A stretch of 64,000 nt of DNA, from positions 62,001-126,000 of the forward strand of contig VFIW01000068.1 of assembly GCA_006386115.1 (NCBI GenBank), in the 5' to 3' direction. The DNA is from Globisporangium splendens. Taxonomy: Eukaryota > Oomycota > Peronosporomycetes > Pythiales > Pythiaceae. A program made the position numbers and the translations under genes. Below, one piece after another: positions 9,811 to 20,528 of this stretch (position 1 is its first letter; each line of letters begins with the position of its first letter). Under the pieces are notes generated by a model. The model saw only the letters and a list, made by a program, of their open reading frames with translations. It was not told the origin of the DNA and did no database searches.

Positions 9811-12495
9811 ATGTTCAGTGGATCCAGCGCCATTAGTGATGCGAACAGCAACGGGCCGCGCGTGATCCGCCTGCCGCCGTACAAGTATGTGCACGTGCTC
9901 GACACCAACTCGAACGTGTCGCGCGTGCTCGCGGGACCATTGACGTACACGCGCCAGGAGCACGAGCACGTGCTCACGGACATACAGGACATGATCGTGT
10001 TGCCCCCGCAGCACTACATCGAGATCCGGAACCCTATCGTGCGCACGAGCGATGGCGACATTGCGCGCGACAAGTTCAATCAAGCCAAGTTGCAGCATGG
10101 TGAGTTTGAGATCCGCATCCATGACGAGTATCCCGAGCCGTTCCCGTTGTACCCTGGCGAGGTGCAAGTCGATGGTATCAAGAAACTACGTGTGCTGCCT
10201 GTCGACACGGCGTTGCGGCTCCGTGTGACGCGCAAAGTGGACAAGTATGTCGCAGGCGACGAATGGCTGTTCGTTGGTCCGGCAACGTACTACCCGCGCG
10301 TGGAAGAAGAGGTCGTCGCTGTCGTGCATGCGATCATAATCAAGAAGAACCAGGCGATCAAGTTCCGCGCCGAGAAGAAATGCAAAGACTCGCAGGGGAT
10401 CGAGCGCGATGCCGGAGAGGAGTGGCTTGTGCGCACGCCTGGGGCGTATCTGCCTCAGATCGACGAAGTCCTCGTCGAGACCATGCAAGCGCATATCTTG
10501 ACCGACAAGACAGCTCTCCACCTCCGCGCGCTTCGCACGTTTAAGGACGTGTATGGCGTGCAGCGAAAAGCTGGCGAGGAGTGGCTCGTGACCTCGGACA
10601 TCGCAGAGACGCACGTGCAAGATGTGCACGAAGCGATTGTCGGCAGCGTCGACACCATCACGCTCACGAACCGCCAGTACTGTGTGATCGTCGACCCTGT
10701 CGTCGACGGCGTGCAAAAGCGCGGCACGCGACAACTCCGCAAGGGCGAGACTTCGTTTTTCCTGCTGCCAGGCGAGATGCTCGAAAATGGGAAAATCCAA
10801 GATGTATGCATCTTGGCTGACGACGAAGCCGTGCTCGTCCAGGCAATCGAGTCGTTCACTGAAAAGGCGACCACGTCCTTGTCTGCCAGCACTACTGACA
10901 ATCCAACGGGCAACAACAACAACAACAATGCGTCCAAAGCGGCGGATATCAAACGAGAAGCTGGCGAGCGTTGGATGGTGCATGGTCCGCGCGAGTACAT
11001 CCCACCGATCGAAGTCCAAGTGCTCGAAGTGCGTAAAGCGATTCCGCTGGACACAAACGAGGGCGTGTACGTGCGCGACAAGAAAACTGGTCATGTGCGT
11101 GCCGTGAAGGGTCAAACGTACATGCTGCAGCCAACGGAAGAGCTCTGGTCCAAGTACCTGTCTCCAGAAGTCGAAGCGCTGCTGTTCTCTCAATCCGCAG
11201 GTTCGGCGTATGTGGCGGATCCGACCATTTCGAGATCGTCCCCATGGGCTTCGAGCCTGGGCGGACAACACGCACCACCAAGCCGAAGCAGCGCGAGCAC
11301 CCGGACGCGCGATCCGACGCGTGTGGTCACCTTTGAAGTGCCCCACAATGCTGCGATTCAGGTTTACGACTACAAGACGACGTCGTCGCGGATCATGTTT
11401 GGCCCGACGCTGGTGATGCTCGACCCGGAGGAGCAGTTCACGGAGCTTCGTCTCGCTGGCGGCGTCCCAAAGGAGCCAAACGTCATCCGCACGCTGTGTC
11501 TGCAGCTCGGACCGGACTTTATGCGCGACAAGATCATCGTCGAGACGTCCGACCACGCACGGCTTTCGTTGACGATCGCGTACAATTGGCACTTTAAGGT
11601 GAACCCGAAGGACCCCGAGGACGCCGCCAAGGTCTTCAACGTGAAGGACTTTGTCGGCGACGCATGCAAGACCCTCGCCTCGCGCATCCGCGGCGCAGTC
11701 GCCGTCGAGAGCTTCGACCATTTCCACAAGCACAGCGCGCAAATCATCCGCACGTCGATCTTTGGCGTCGACGACAAGGGAAAGCTGCGTGACTCACTGC
11801 TCTTTGATGCCAACAACCTCTGCATAACGAACGTGGACATTCAATCCGCCGAGCCCGTGGACCAGCTCACACGCGAGAGTCTCCAGAAATCCGTGCAGCT
11901 CGCGATCGAGATCACGACGAAATCTCAAGAAGCACGTGCGAAGTCGCAGGCTCAGCAGGAGGACGAAGAAGCGAAAGGACTGCTCCTCAAGCAGCAGCTT
12001 GAAAACCAGTCGCACGCTGAGGAAGCGCGCAAGAACCTCGTGCAGCTGACTGCGGAATGCAGCGCTGTGGAAGCACAGGGCGCAGCCGTGGGCAAGGCGA
12101 AAGCCGCCGCGCAAGCAGCAGAGATCGAAGGGCTCGCTGCAGTGCGTCAAGCCGAGCTACGCGCACAAGCGAGCCGCATTGAGCACGAGGCAAAGCTCGC
12201 CCAGTTGCGGGAGGAACAGGAGCTGAGCATCGCCCACGCCAAACAGCTCGCCGACATCGAGATCTTGAAAAAGCGCGAACTCATGAGTATCGAGTCGGAG
12301 AAATTCCAGCAAATGGTCGGTAGCATCGGCAAGGAGACGCTCGTCGAGATGGCGCGTGTTGGCCCCGAGAGCCAAGTCAAGATGCTCGAAGCGCTCGGAC
12401 TCAACGGGTACTTGATCACAGACGGCAAGTCACCCGTGAACCTCATGGGCACCGCCGAGGGGCTCATTCGCGGTATCTCCAACGCACCTGCGTAA
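9811..12495 (+). CDS. MVP: Major vault protein
   Basis: A single-exon gene of 894 residues, almost the same length as human MVP (893). The N-terminus RVIRLPPYKYVHVLDTNSN starts a series of vault repeats, seen as recurrent AGEEWLV/AGERWMV..PG.Y.P blocks up to about residue 480. A shoulder (SPFH-like) domain follows at about 500-640 (VETSDHARLSLTIAYNWHF). Then comes a long Ala/Glu/Gln-rich cap helix at about 670-830, and a short C-terminal cap (ALGLNGYLITDGKSPVNL). MVP is the shell protein of cytoplasmic vault ribonucleoprotein particles. An Asn run (six in a row, near residue 370, DNA about 10910-10930) is inserted between two vault repeats. No other vault component is seen nearby. Confidence 0.96.
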   Translation: MFSGSSAISDANSNGPRVIRLPPYKYVHVLDTNSNVSRVLAGPLTYTRQEHEHVLTDIQDMIVLPPQHYIEIRNPIVRTSDGDIARDKFNQAKLQHGEFEIRIHDEYPEPFPLYPGEVQVDGIKKLRVLPVDTALRLRVTRKVDKYVAGDEWLFVGPATYYPRVEEEVVAVVHAIIIKKNQAIKFRAEKKCKDSQGIERDAGEEWLVRTPGAYLPQIDEVLVETMQAHILTDKTALHLRALRTFKDVYGVQRKAGEEWLVTSDIAETHVQDVHEAIVGSVDTITLTNRQYCVIVDPVVDGVQKRGTRQLRKGETSFFLLPGEMLENGKIQDVCILADDEAVLVQAIESFTEKATTSLSASTTDNPTGNNNNNNASKAADIKREAGERWMVHGPREYIPPIEVQVLEVRKAIPLDTNEGVYVRDKKTGHVRAVKGQTYMLQPTEELWSKYLSPEVEALLFSQSAGSAYVADPTISRSSPWASSLGGQHAPPSRSSASTRTRDPTRVVTFEVPHNAAIQVYDYKTTSSRIMFGPTLVMLDPEEQFTELRLAGGVPKEPNVIRTLCLQLGPDFMRDKIIVETSDHARLSLTIAYNWHFKVNPKDPEDAAKVFNVKDFVGDACKTLASRIRGAVAVESFDHFHKHSAQIIRTSIFGVDDKGKLRDSLLFDANNLCITNVDIQSAEPVDQLTRESLQKSVQLAIEITTKSQEARAKSQAQQEDEEAKGLLLKQQLENQSHAEEARKNLVQLTAECSAVEAQGAAVGKAKAAAQAAEIEGLAAVRQAELRAQASRIEHEAKLAQLREEQELSIAHAKQLADIEILKKRELMSIESEKFQQMVGSIGKETLVEMARVGPESQVKMLEALGLNGYLITDGKSPVNLMGTAEGLIRGISNAPA

Positions 12496-13621
12496 GACAT
12501 CCTTGTGTTTATATCCTATCTTGGCGAGTCATTTGCATAGCTCCATTGTGAAGTTGTCATTTGCATGCATACGACGGGCTTGGAAAATGGCACGTTGCAT
12601 ACAGCACAAAGCGAACACTCAACGTAATGTATCACACCCTTTGCATCTTCACCCTTCGTTCGTATTGAGTTACATCATACAAACCCACCGAAAAAAGCCA
12701 CGAACTCACGTACTGTTTGTCAAAGAAATATGGCGATGCGTCACTGATTGGAGCAAGCGTCAGTGCCACGATTGGTTGTGCGACATGGGGGGGCACGAAG
12801 ACTCAACGGCGTGCTGTAGGACGCGGACTGGAGGTGCGACCAACAGACGCACACACACACGGGTGAACCACCGCTCTTCTCCTCTTCGCGTGATCCAGTG
12901 CGCGCGCACGTCTGTCGCTGTGAGTGAAGCCACGATGGCACAATCGGTGCCAATCGCAGATCCCCCTTTTTATTCCGCTCTTCCGGCGCAAACGAAAACA
13001 GACAACAATGCATTCTGTTGATTCCCGCAGCTTGGATTTTGTATACAACCTATCGATAGTAAACTTTGAAGGATTTTATCTCGAATAGCATGGATTCCTG
13101 ATAGGTGAGTAGTTTTCAAGGTATAAACCATCTGTTCGTTTCTGCAATTTCTTGGTGGGTTTCATTTATATCCAATCAAGTATCACTTTATCCTCATTTC
13201 AACCAATCAGGATGCTCAGAACATCCCCAGTGTGGGCTCTGGGTGTGCAGTGGAGGGGAGAGAGGGGAGAGTCGCGCGTGAATTTCCGCGCGCATTTGAC
13301 TTCCCAAAAGCGGCGCCATACAAACGCCCAGTCAAAAGCTCGCGCTGCCACCACTGCGCAGTGCGTTACGCGCAGAAGAAGTCAAAAGCGAGTGCGTGTG
13401 TGTGGACTGTGTGCATAGTGTCCGGACGAAGCGCTTGGCCCCCTGTTCCCGTCCTCCTGCTGCCCGTCGCCATCGCCCTTGAAGCGCGCGAGGAAACCCA
13501 TTTTGGCGGCAACGGACGACGGTTCCAAGAGAAAGTGACCCATTCGTTCTAGAAGCCATCCCACCACCAACAAGAAAGGAAGCGCACGCAGTAAAAGGCA
13601 ACAGACAACGAAGACGACAAT
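12496..13621. other. Intergenic, 1.1 kb, no gene seen
   Basis: Several short open frames occur but none has protein-like composition or splice continuity. There is a short CA run near 12848 and an AT-rich stretch at 13040-13200. The last 200 bp probably contain the promoter and leader of the next gene. Confidence 0.5.
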
Positions 13622-16575
13622 ATGGGGGATAATTGGAATCTGGATGTCAAGTTTCAGGGCCGCTCGATTGGACTTGTGGGCCGATTGCCCGCGGAGAAGC
13701 GCGTGCTGCTCAAGGATTTCCCGCGGAAACTCGTCGTGAGCACCAAGGCGAAGCTTGCAGCGATCCCACACAAGGGCTTCTTTTGCAAGTTCTTTGCGAA
13801 GCATGGCGAGGAGATGAAGATGTACATGAAGAAGAACGAATGCGCACTGTGTGTACAGTTTGTGGCGTCGACGTACAATTTCACGCTCTACTTGATTGTG
13901 CCAGTGTCATTGAAAGGGCTCAAGTGCTTGCATCGGCTTCGCAAAAGTGGTATGTCAGCTGCTTGCATGCACTTGGGATAAAGCGTTTTCCATCCTTCAG
14001 GATGCTCATTGAAGTGACTTTGTGCTTGTGTCTCGTGTTTGGCAGGCGCAAGTGAAGACTCGATCAAGTCGCTTTGCACAGACCGTGATGGTGTGATGAT
14101 TGGGTTCATTGTATCCGAAGTCAACTCCGAGCTAGAAGAAAAGATGCACGAGCGACAGAAGGTGATGCAGGAGTTGGTGTCCACTGCCAAGGCAATGTCG
14201 AATACGTTTGGCGACCCAATGCTGGAATTTGATTTGCTCATCGATCAGCTCGATACGAAACCTTCTGCGATTCAGGTACGCAATATTGCGCAAGTTTTGC
14301 ACATGGTGTGTGCAAAATCCGATTGTTTGACCTCGCTCCTTGTTGCAATTGCGATTGCTTTCGTGCGGATGTTTTTTTTTCGCTGTGTTTGTGTGCGTTT
14401 TGGTGCAGGTATGCTCGAAGTTTATCATTCGCCATCAAAGTTTGCATGAGCGAATCCGCGAAAAGTTGTGCGAAACAATAGACACTCTACAGACATCGAA
14501 AGGGAAGTCGAATATCATTTATGTCGTGCATGATGTGATCAAATCCGTGCGTGCAGGGTTCCCTCAAAACGAGCGCAATGCAAAAATGCGCGAGTCCCCA
14601 TTGGTCATGTCGCTTGGCAAAGTATTATACACGCTTGTGCAGAAGTTGCCTGAGGATGCCCGCCATTGCGTAAGTACTGCGTGTCGATTGTGCATGTATT
14701 TTTATGCGTTTTATGCGTTTGTGACTGCGATTGAGCACTATTTAGTGTGCTAACGGTATGCTTCATGTCGAATTGCGAATATGCAGACGAATATTCGCGC
14801 CGTATTTGACTTTTGGAAGAAGTGGGGTCTAGAGTTCTCCAAGCCAGCCGAAGTCGAGCACGAAAGTTCTAAAGCGGAAGAAACGATGGCGAAAATCGAC
14901 GAAACGTTTGAGATCTTAGAGAAAGAGTCGAATCTCTTGTCAGATGCATCCACATCGCCAGTGAAGCAAATCGCATCGGCAGAAGTGCTCGCGTTGATGA
15001 AGACCCATGGTATTCAACCTGGTCCATGGGAAGTATATCTCTCGCGTGCGACGACGCAGGAGCTCGAAGAATTGGACACTGTACTCACGTTAAACACGAA
15101 GTACTACCGCTTCAACAATTGGGACGCCTCGGACAAGGGACACCGCAAGTGTGGCGAGTATTTTCTGCACCAGTACGTGAAGCTGCACATGCCGCTACTT
15201 CTGAAGCACTCGTTCAAGGGCAGCAGTTTGAAGCGAAAACGCGATCTCGATCCTTTGCAGATCTACAAGCAGGCGTTCTTGTGCACCTGGGATTTAGACC
15301 AAGCAGCTCATCGTGCAGTCTCGGACGTCGAGCGATCCGTGTTGGATGATATCTGGAAGAAAATGGAAACGGAGAAGTGCCTGAACGCATCGGCATTCGT
15401 GTTTGGCAAGATTCGCCGACTGAAAACGATCCATTTCGCAAAGAACCCTGAAATTGAAGCCATCTCGAAGAGTATTGAAGACCAAGATAACTTGAATACA
15501 GAGAAACTCGTCGCTGACATGGTACGCGTGTTCAAGCTTGATACTATGGCGCGTGAAGGTCTGAAGAAGGTGAAGGCGCGAGCGGACCTGTACAAGATCG
15601 CCAAGGAGCTGTGTGACCGATGTCGACACCATATGGTTGCGAACCCGTCGGTTCATATCGTAAAGTTGTGCCAGAAGGCGGTTGCAGAGAAGAATCCCAA
15701 GAAATCGTACTCATCAGCAATGAAAAGCATGATGTTCCGCCAAATGAAGCTTTCCGCTCTTTTTGCCAAAGAAGCACAGTACGTCTCTCTATGCTTGTAC
15801 TTGCTGGATGAGGGTATTTGACCATGATACTGACTGTCACTTGTGTCTCTTCTGCGCTTGGATTTGTAGAAAGAAACGCAAATTGGAGAACGCGTCGCCA
15901 TCGACGGAAAATGATTCCTCGGAATCATCGCATGCTGACCTCACTGATGCAGAGCTTGCAGCAGTGAAACGGCGTATCCCGAAGCCCCCGAAACTGAATT
16001 TCAAGAAAGTCGACCTCAGCACCATCACGTATCGAGAGACCAACGACAATGGAACAGTCGGCGTCGCAGTGTCGGGCATCCCGAATGCAGGAAGAGGACT
16101 CTTCAATCTCTCTGACCATGCGTGGCCAGCATTCTCTGTGGTGTGCATCTTTGGGGTGCGGCGTATTACGAAGGAGCAGCATCACGATGGGCTGAACAAG
16201 GTCGCGCGTTGCGGAGAGCTCGGCGAGACGTTTGTCGTCGTGAACGGTGTGATCCGAGACGTGGAGAAGTTCCAGACCCAGTATGGCCATCGACTCGTCC
16301 CTTTCGATGGCTTGGTGGATGCTGACGGGTCTGTAGGCGGATTCCCGAACGATCGAGTGTATGAGTACCCCGCCGATGTGTACTGGGATGCTTCTGGTTT
16401 CTACAACAACTGCATTTTAGTGCCAGGATGCATTATTGAAAACCCGCAGGATCCAAACAGCCCCATCACGCTCAACCAGCTCTACATCGTGACGTGGAAG
16501 GAAGTCGCTGTGCGAGAAGAGTTTTTCCTGGCGTACGGCACGTCGTACTATGAAGAAGACGAGAAAGACAATTAG
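13622..16575 (+). CDS. Large protein of unknown function with SET-like C-terminus
   Basis: Five exons: 13622-13949, 14046-14275, 14409-14669, 14787-15778, 15870-16575. Phases close and give 838 residues. I do not recognise the first 560 residues, which are mainly helical, with a basic KRKR patch near residue 430. Residues about 600-838 resemble a divergent SET domain: GIPNAGRGLFNLSDHAW recalls the SET N-part (GRGLFA..), while GFYNNCILVPG and LNQLYIVTWKEVAVREEFFLAYGTSYYEED recall the C-part (NH.., I.GEEL..DYG..Y). The canonical NH(S/C)C is replaced by NNC, so catalysis is doubtful. It could be a lineage-specific lysine methyltransferase or a non-catalytic SET-fold protein. The gene converges on the RING gene downstream. 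Confidence 0.65.
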
Positions 16576-16737
16576 AGAAACTGGTTTTTGCAAAGGACTA
16601 AAAGATAGGAGAATAGAGTGACTCGCAACACACAATCATAACATAAAAGCAGAGCTGCCGTTGTAACCTACCAACGTACTTTGACGCACAGTGTTCGAAC
16701 TAAATCTAAAAGGCAAAATGGTTCTAAGATGAGAAAT

Positions 16738-16758
16738 GGAGGGCTTCCTCCGCCCTCC
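16738..16758. repeat. Hairpin between two convergent genes
   Basis: GGAGGGC (16738-16744) and GCCCTCC (16752-16758) form a 7-bp GC stem around TTCCTCC, in the middle of the 290-bp gap where two genes converge. It may serve 3'-end formation on both strands; this is only inference. Confidence 0.35.
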
Positions 16759-16864
16759 GTTTGAATATTTTATTAGTTTATGGCGATCAATCATGGCGAA
16801 GATACATAGATAGGGAGAGAAGTACGAGGGAGATACACTACGTATGTGCATCAACTTGCGTGAG

Positions 16865-17695
16865 TTAGGAGCTCTGGGCTGGATCCAGAGGCACGCGGCA
16901 CACTGGGCACGTGTGCTGCATGTTGAGCCACACGCGGACGCACGCCGAGTGGTACTCGTGGCTGCACGGAAGCCGAAGCGTGTGCTCGGAGCTCAGGTCT
17001 CCACAGCAAATGGGGCACTCCGACTCGTCGTGGCTGCTGTGCTCACTGGGGCTGTTGCTGACTGGACCATCATCGCGCTCAGCTGAAATCTGCATGGCGT
17101 ATTCGGCCGCTGCCGCGCGGTGGGACGTGATATCGAGAAACAGCGCGAGCTCGTGGCCTGCGTTGACTGTACTGTCGCACTGGTGCTCGCGCGCCATGAC
17201 CGCGATGAGCAGGTCATTGATGTATTCCTGGATGACTCCGCAGGCGCCGTACTGGGAGGCAACAGCGTTGTCGCTGCGCTTCTTCCGCGGGTGCTTGTGC
17301 AGCGGGGACTTTGCGATTCGGCGCAGCGGACCGCAGCAGCTGAACTTCTGGCAACTTCCGATACATTGCTGAATCCGCTTGCGTAGATCTAAGTACTCAG
17401 CCCCGGACTTGGCGACCACCCACTTGCTGCGCACGGCGTCATCCGTAACGTACACCAGGAACGGCGTCACAGCTAAAGACGAAGACGTTGAGCTCTTTTT
17501 CTGCGACCGGAAGCTGAATCGGGATCGCAAGAGCGCGTCGTTCGCGTCCTTCTTAACAGGAGAACCCGGTGTCACCACGACATGCACCGAGGCGTTGGAA
17601 GCTGCGAGCTGGTGCATCTGTGTGATCGGGAGATGGGATTGCTGCGTGTTGACATTCGCTGAATCCACGAACCGTTCGAGCGAGATGAACACCAT
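16865..17695 (-). CDS. PX-like and RING-H2 finger protein, probable E3 ubiquitin ligase
   Basis: 276 residues from the ATG at 17695. The C-terminus has a complete RING-H2 finger: CPICCGD, LPCSHEYHSACVRVWL and TCPVC. Residues about 70-200 (PFLVYVTDDAVRSKWVVAKSG..EYLDLRKRI ... LALFLDI) resemble a divergent PX phosphoinositide-binding domain. An endomembrane E3 ligase is inferred. The frame is open upstream to an ATG at 17959 (88 more residues), but those are low-complexity and Pro/Ser-rich. A TCATTCGTTCTTTT Inr-like element at about 17735-17722 on the minus strand supports the shorter start. Transcription diverges from the gene at 18872. Confidence 0.8.
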   Translation of the reverse strand: MVFISLERFVDSANVNTQQSHLPITQMHQLAASNASVHVVVTPGSPVKKDANDALLRSRFSFRSQKKSSTSSSLAVTPFLVYVTDDAVRSKWVVAKSGAEYLDLRKRIQQCIGSCQKFSCCGPLRRIAKSPLHKHPRKKRSDNAVASQYGACGVIQEYINDLLIAVMAREHQCDSTVNAGHELALFLDITSHRAAAAEYAMQISAERDDGPVSNSPSEHSSHDESECPICCGDLSSEHTLRLPCSHEYHSACVRVWLNMQHTCPVCRVPLDPAQSS

Positions 17696-18871
17696 GTTGA
17701 CTGCGAGTGAACGTCGACTAAAAGAACGAATGAAGACTGAACTATCTGTGCGATTAAGAGTGGAAGTGCGGGGCTGCGGGGGGGGCGGACGAAGCGCTTC
17801 CTTCTGGACTCTGGACTTGGACGCACGAGTGGAAATAGTGGCGGGTGATGCAAGGAGCTGAGCGCGGACTGCGACACTCACTGGCTGACGCACGCAGGAG
17901 CGAAGGAAGGAGAGAAGGGGCCACGCCAGACGATCGCAGACGCACCGGCGATGATCCACACTTGCAGCTGGACCACTGTCTATTGTAGGATACTTGGACT
18001 GTAGCGGTAATAAACAAGCAGCTCATGCACGCAGAGGAACGTGCTGAACAGAGCAGAGTCGTTGCACATGTGTTGTGTCTCGTCTTTGCGTTGTCCGTTG
18101 AGCTCACAATGCGACGAGAGATGGAAGCAGAGACAAGACGTGAGAGGTGGAATATACTTAAAGCAGTAGACTGAAGATGGGAAAATGATACAAATGGGCG
18201 AGATTGATAGAAAGAGTACTGGCTTAACGAGAAGGTTGTGCGAACAGATTGACTGAAACCGACTCTCTCCTGGTCTCAAATCCAAATGACATATGCGAAC
18301 CTTTGATTGGCTGAAGAAACTGTGCTGACTGCTGCTGGCAACTCGATATTTAGAGAATCTCACAATTGATACCCAGAGCTAAAACTCAGATGCAAATGGC
18401 GTCAAAAAGTACTGTGATAATTGTGTCAATACTTGCATTTCGATGCTAAATTGCGTGTATGCTCAGCTCCACATGCCTTCACATACGATCGACGCGCCGC
18501 CATTGGTGCCACTAAGCGCTTTTGTTGCAGCACGTCCAACACAATACAGAGAAAACCGCTGATCCGATTCCGCCAATGTTTTGAAAAAGTTCGCGGGTTT
18601 TTCGTTTCAACGATTTGTAAACCCAGAATCCATTCCCCCCTAATAAGGGGTACATCCCTACCCTTACCTCCACAAGATTAGGTTATATTAAATAAAAAAA
18701 CTTGACCTCTAGAACCTCAATCAAATGCATTATTGAGGTTTTATTTGCTCTTCTGCCTTGTTGAGGGCTCTCGCATGTTTGTGTGTCCGCAAAACAGCCC
18801 GTTTGAGCGCCATCCACCAAGCATTAATAAGGGGCAGCCGCACGCGTAATTGAGGGCATCTGATCCACAGC
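17696..18871. other. Divergent intergenic/promoter region
   Basis: It separates a minus-strand gene from a plus-strand gene and so must contain both promoters. No coding or RNA gene is recognised. The part at 18600-18750 is AT-rich. Confidence 0.5.
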
Positions 18872-20224
18872 ATGAGTCACGCGCAAAGTGAAGCCGTCAC
18901 TGCTTCCATGACGTCGTCGCCATCTTCAACCACGGCAGCTTCAGCATCTGCGACGGGCGGCAGCGGGGGCCTCGTGTGCGGCCGCTGCCGCCGCAAGACC
19001 AGCGAGCTGGTGTCCAAGCTCTGCCACACGTGCGGCGTGCCGCTGCACCCGTCATGCAGCGACGAGGTCGCGCTGCGCGACTGCGCGCTCGACTACGGCT
19101 TCCCGGCGCCCATGGCCTTCTGCTCCAAGCGCTGCTACGAGACCGACCTGCTCGCGCACAGTAGCGGGGCTCAGACGCCAACGCAGATCCCACAGCAGCC
19201 GAAGCGACTGCCGCTCGTCCCGAACGAGATCACGGCTGCGCTGACCGTCAAGATCGGCGACGTATCGCGCACGTCGCGCAAGCAGCTCTCGCTCACGACG
19301 TTCCGGTTCCTGCTCTCCGAGGGCTTCGAGGTGTTCAAAGCCAAGGCCAACAGCCGCACGACCAAGGAGCTCCAGAGCGCCGCCGCGAGTACCGAGAACT
19401 ACGTGCGCGAGGACCGTGCGATCTACATCAAGCCGGGCGTGCACTCGAAGCAGGCCGAGCTCGTCGAGCTCAACGAGCGCAACTTTGAGGCCCGCGTCGC
19501 GCGCTCGTACCGCAACTTCCTCAAGCGCAAGCCCGGCGGTAGCGAGCACTTTGAGTGCGACGTGCTCACGTACGTGCGGAAGGACTCGCATCGCAACAAA
19601 CGCAGCGGCAACAACAGCAATGGTAACACCAGCAGCAGCGCAGGAAGACAAGTCAGTGCCGTCAAAAGCACGAGCCAGCTGCAGTCGTTCATGGAGTACA
19701 CGGACGCGCATCCACGCGGAGCAGGGAGCATGGTGGACGCGCTTAACGGCCTGAACTCGCCGATCGTGTCGCTGCCGAATGCGTCGTCGTCGGGGATGTC
19801 ATTGGCTGCTGCTACAGCAATGGCAGGAGACCTCCACAGCACCGCAAGCGGTAACAAGCGTCGACATGCGCAGCTTCTCTCAGACTCACCATCGCAGCAG
19901 CCGCAGATGATGATGGGAGGAACTGGAAGCACTGGAGCACCGGGGATGATGATGGTGATGAACAACAGCAATGCGCCACTGCAGGACCCGCAGGAAGACC
20001 AGGCGTACAAGACGGTGCGCATGGTGCTCAACGGCAGCGTCGTGGCCGTCAAAGTGAACGTGCGTGACCTGCTCGCGTGCTTCAACATGGCGCCAGCAAC
20101 GCCTATCAGCTTTGGAACGGCAATGACACCATCAACAGCGTCTCCCGAGGACATGAATGTAACCAGCAGCAGCAGCAATGTCACGGCAACGACCACGACA
20201 ACCACGAGTGTCCATGACATCTAA
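18872..20224 (+). CDS. Cys-rich zinc-binding protein of unknown function
   Basis: An intronless gene for 450 residues. After a Ser/Thr/Ala-rich N-terminus, residues about 34-90 carry paired cysteines and a histidine (CGRCRRK, CHTCGVPLHPSC, CALDY, FCSKRCYE) consistent with a small treble-clef or MYND/PHD-like zinc module. Residues about 115-240 form a compact globular region with LKRKPGGSEHFECDVLTYVRK. The C-terminal 200 residues are low complexity (Ser, Asn, Met, Gly). The composition suggests a nuclear regulatory protein, but no named family is recognised. G+C is high in the first 700 bp. Confidence 0.7.
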   Translation: MSHAQSEAVTASMTSSPSSTTAASASATGGSGGLVCGRCRRKTSELVSKLCHTCGVPLHPSCSDEVALRDCALDYGFPAPMAFCSKRCYETDLLAHSSGAQTPTQIPQQPKRLPLVPNEITAALTVKIGDVSRTSRKQLSLTTFRFLLSEGFEVFKAKANSRTTKELQSAAASTENYVREDRAIYIKPGVHSKQAELVELNERNFEARVARSYRNFLKRKPGGSEHFECDVLTYVRKDSHRNKRSGNNSNGNTSSSAGRQVSAVKSTSQLQSFMEYTDAHPRGAGSMVDALNGLNSPIVSLPNASSSGMSLAAATAMAGDLHSTASGNKRRHAQLLSDSPSQQPQMMMGGTGSTGAPGMMMVMNNSNAPLQDPQEDQAYKTVRMVLNGSVVAVKVNVRDLLACFNMAPATPISFGTAMTPSTASPEDMNVTSSSSNVTATTTTTTSVHDI

Positions 20225-20528
20225 GTGAGGCAGAATGGCGTATATGTGGATAATGTGAATAGGAATGCGATGATGGTGCAACAGCAACAAAAGTACAAAG
20301 TTATTCTATTGTATACTTGGGATCTTCTCAAACTATTGTGGTCTTCTTGTTCTACAGGGCAGTTCTTACTTGGGCGTGTCAATTCGTTGCTTGTTTGTCT
20401 GGTTTTCGCTTGTTCGTCGTATACAGGCACTTGTGTACTTTTCAGCAGAATATCTCACAACAAAAAATGTGGAAAAATGGGCGGCTCCTAGCCACCCATT
20501 TCGAGGCAAAAAGTGGCATGCATCAAAA
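20225..20528. other. Short gap between convergent genes
   Basis: It holds the 3' regions of the plus-strand gene ending at 20224 and the minus-strand gene ending at 20529. No gene is seen. Confidence 0.5.

Noticed and set aside
10186..11742. 518-codon minus-strand open frame
   Set aside because: Shadow of the MVP gene, caused by G+C-rich codon use; composition (His/Arg/Val) is not protein-like.
17696..17959. 88-residue N-terminal extension of the RING protein
   Set aside because: Low complexity and contains an Inr-like element, so more likely 5' leader.
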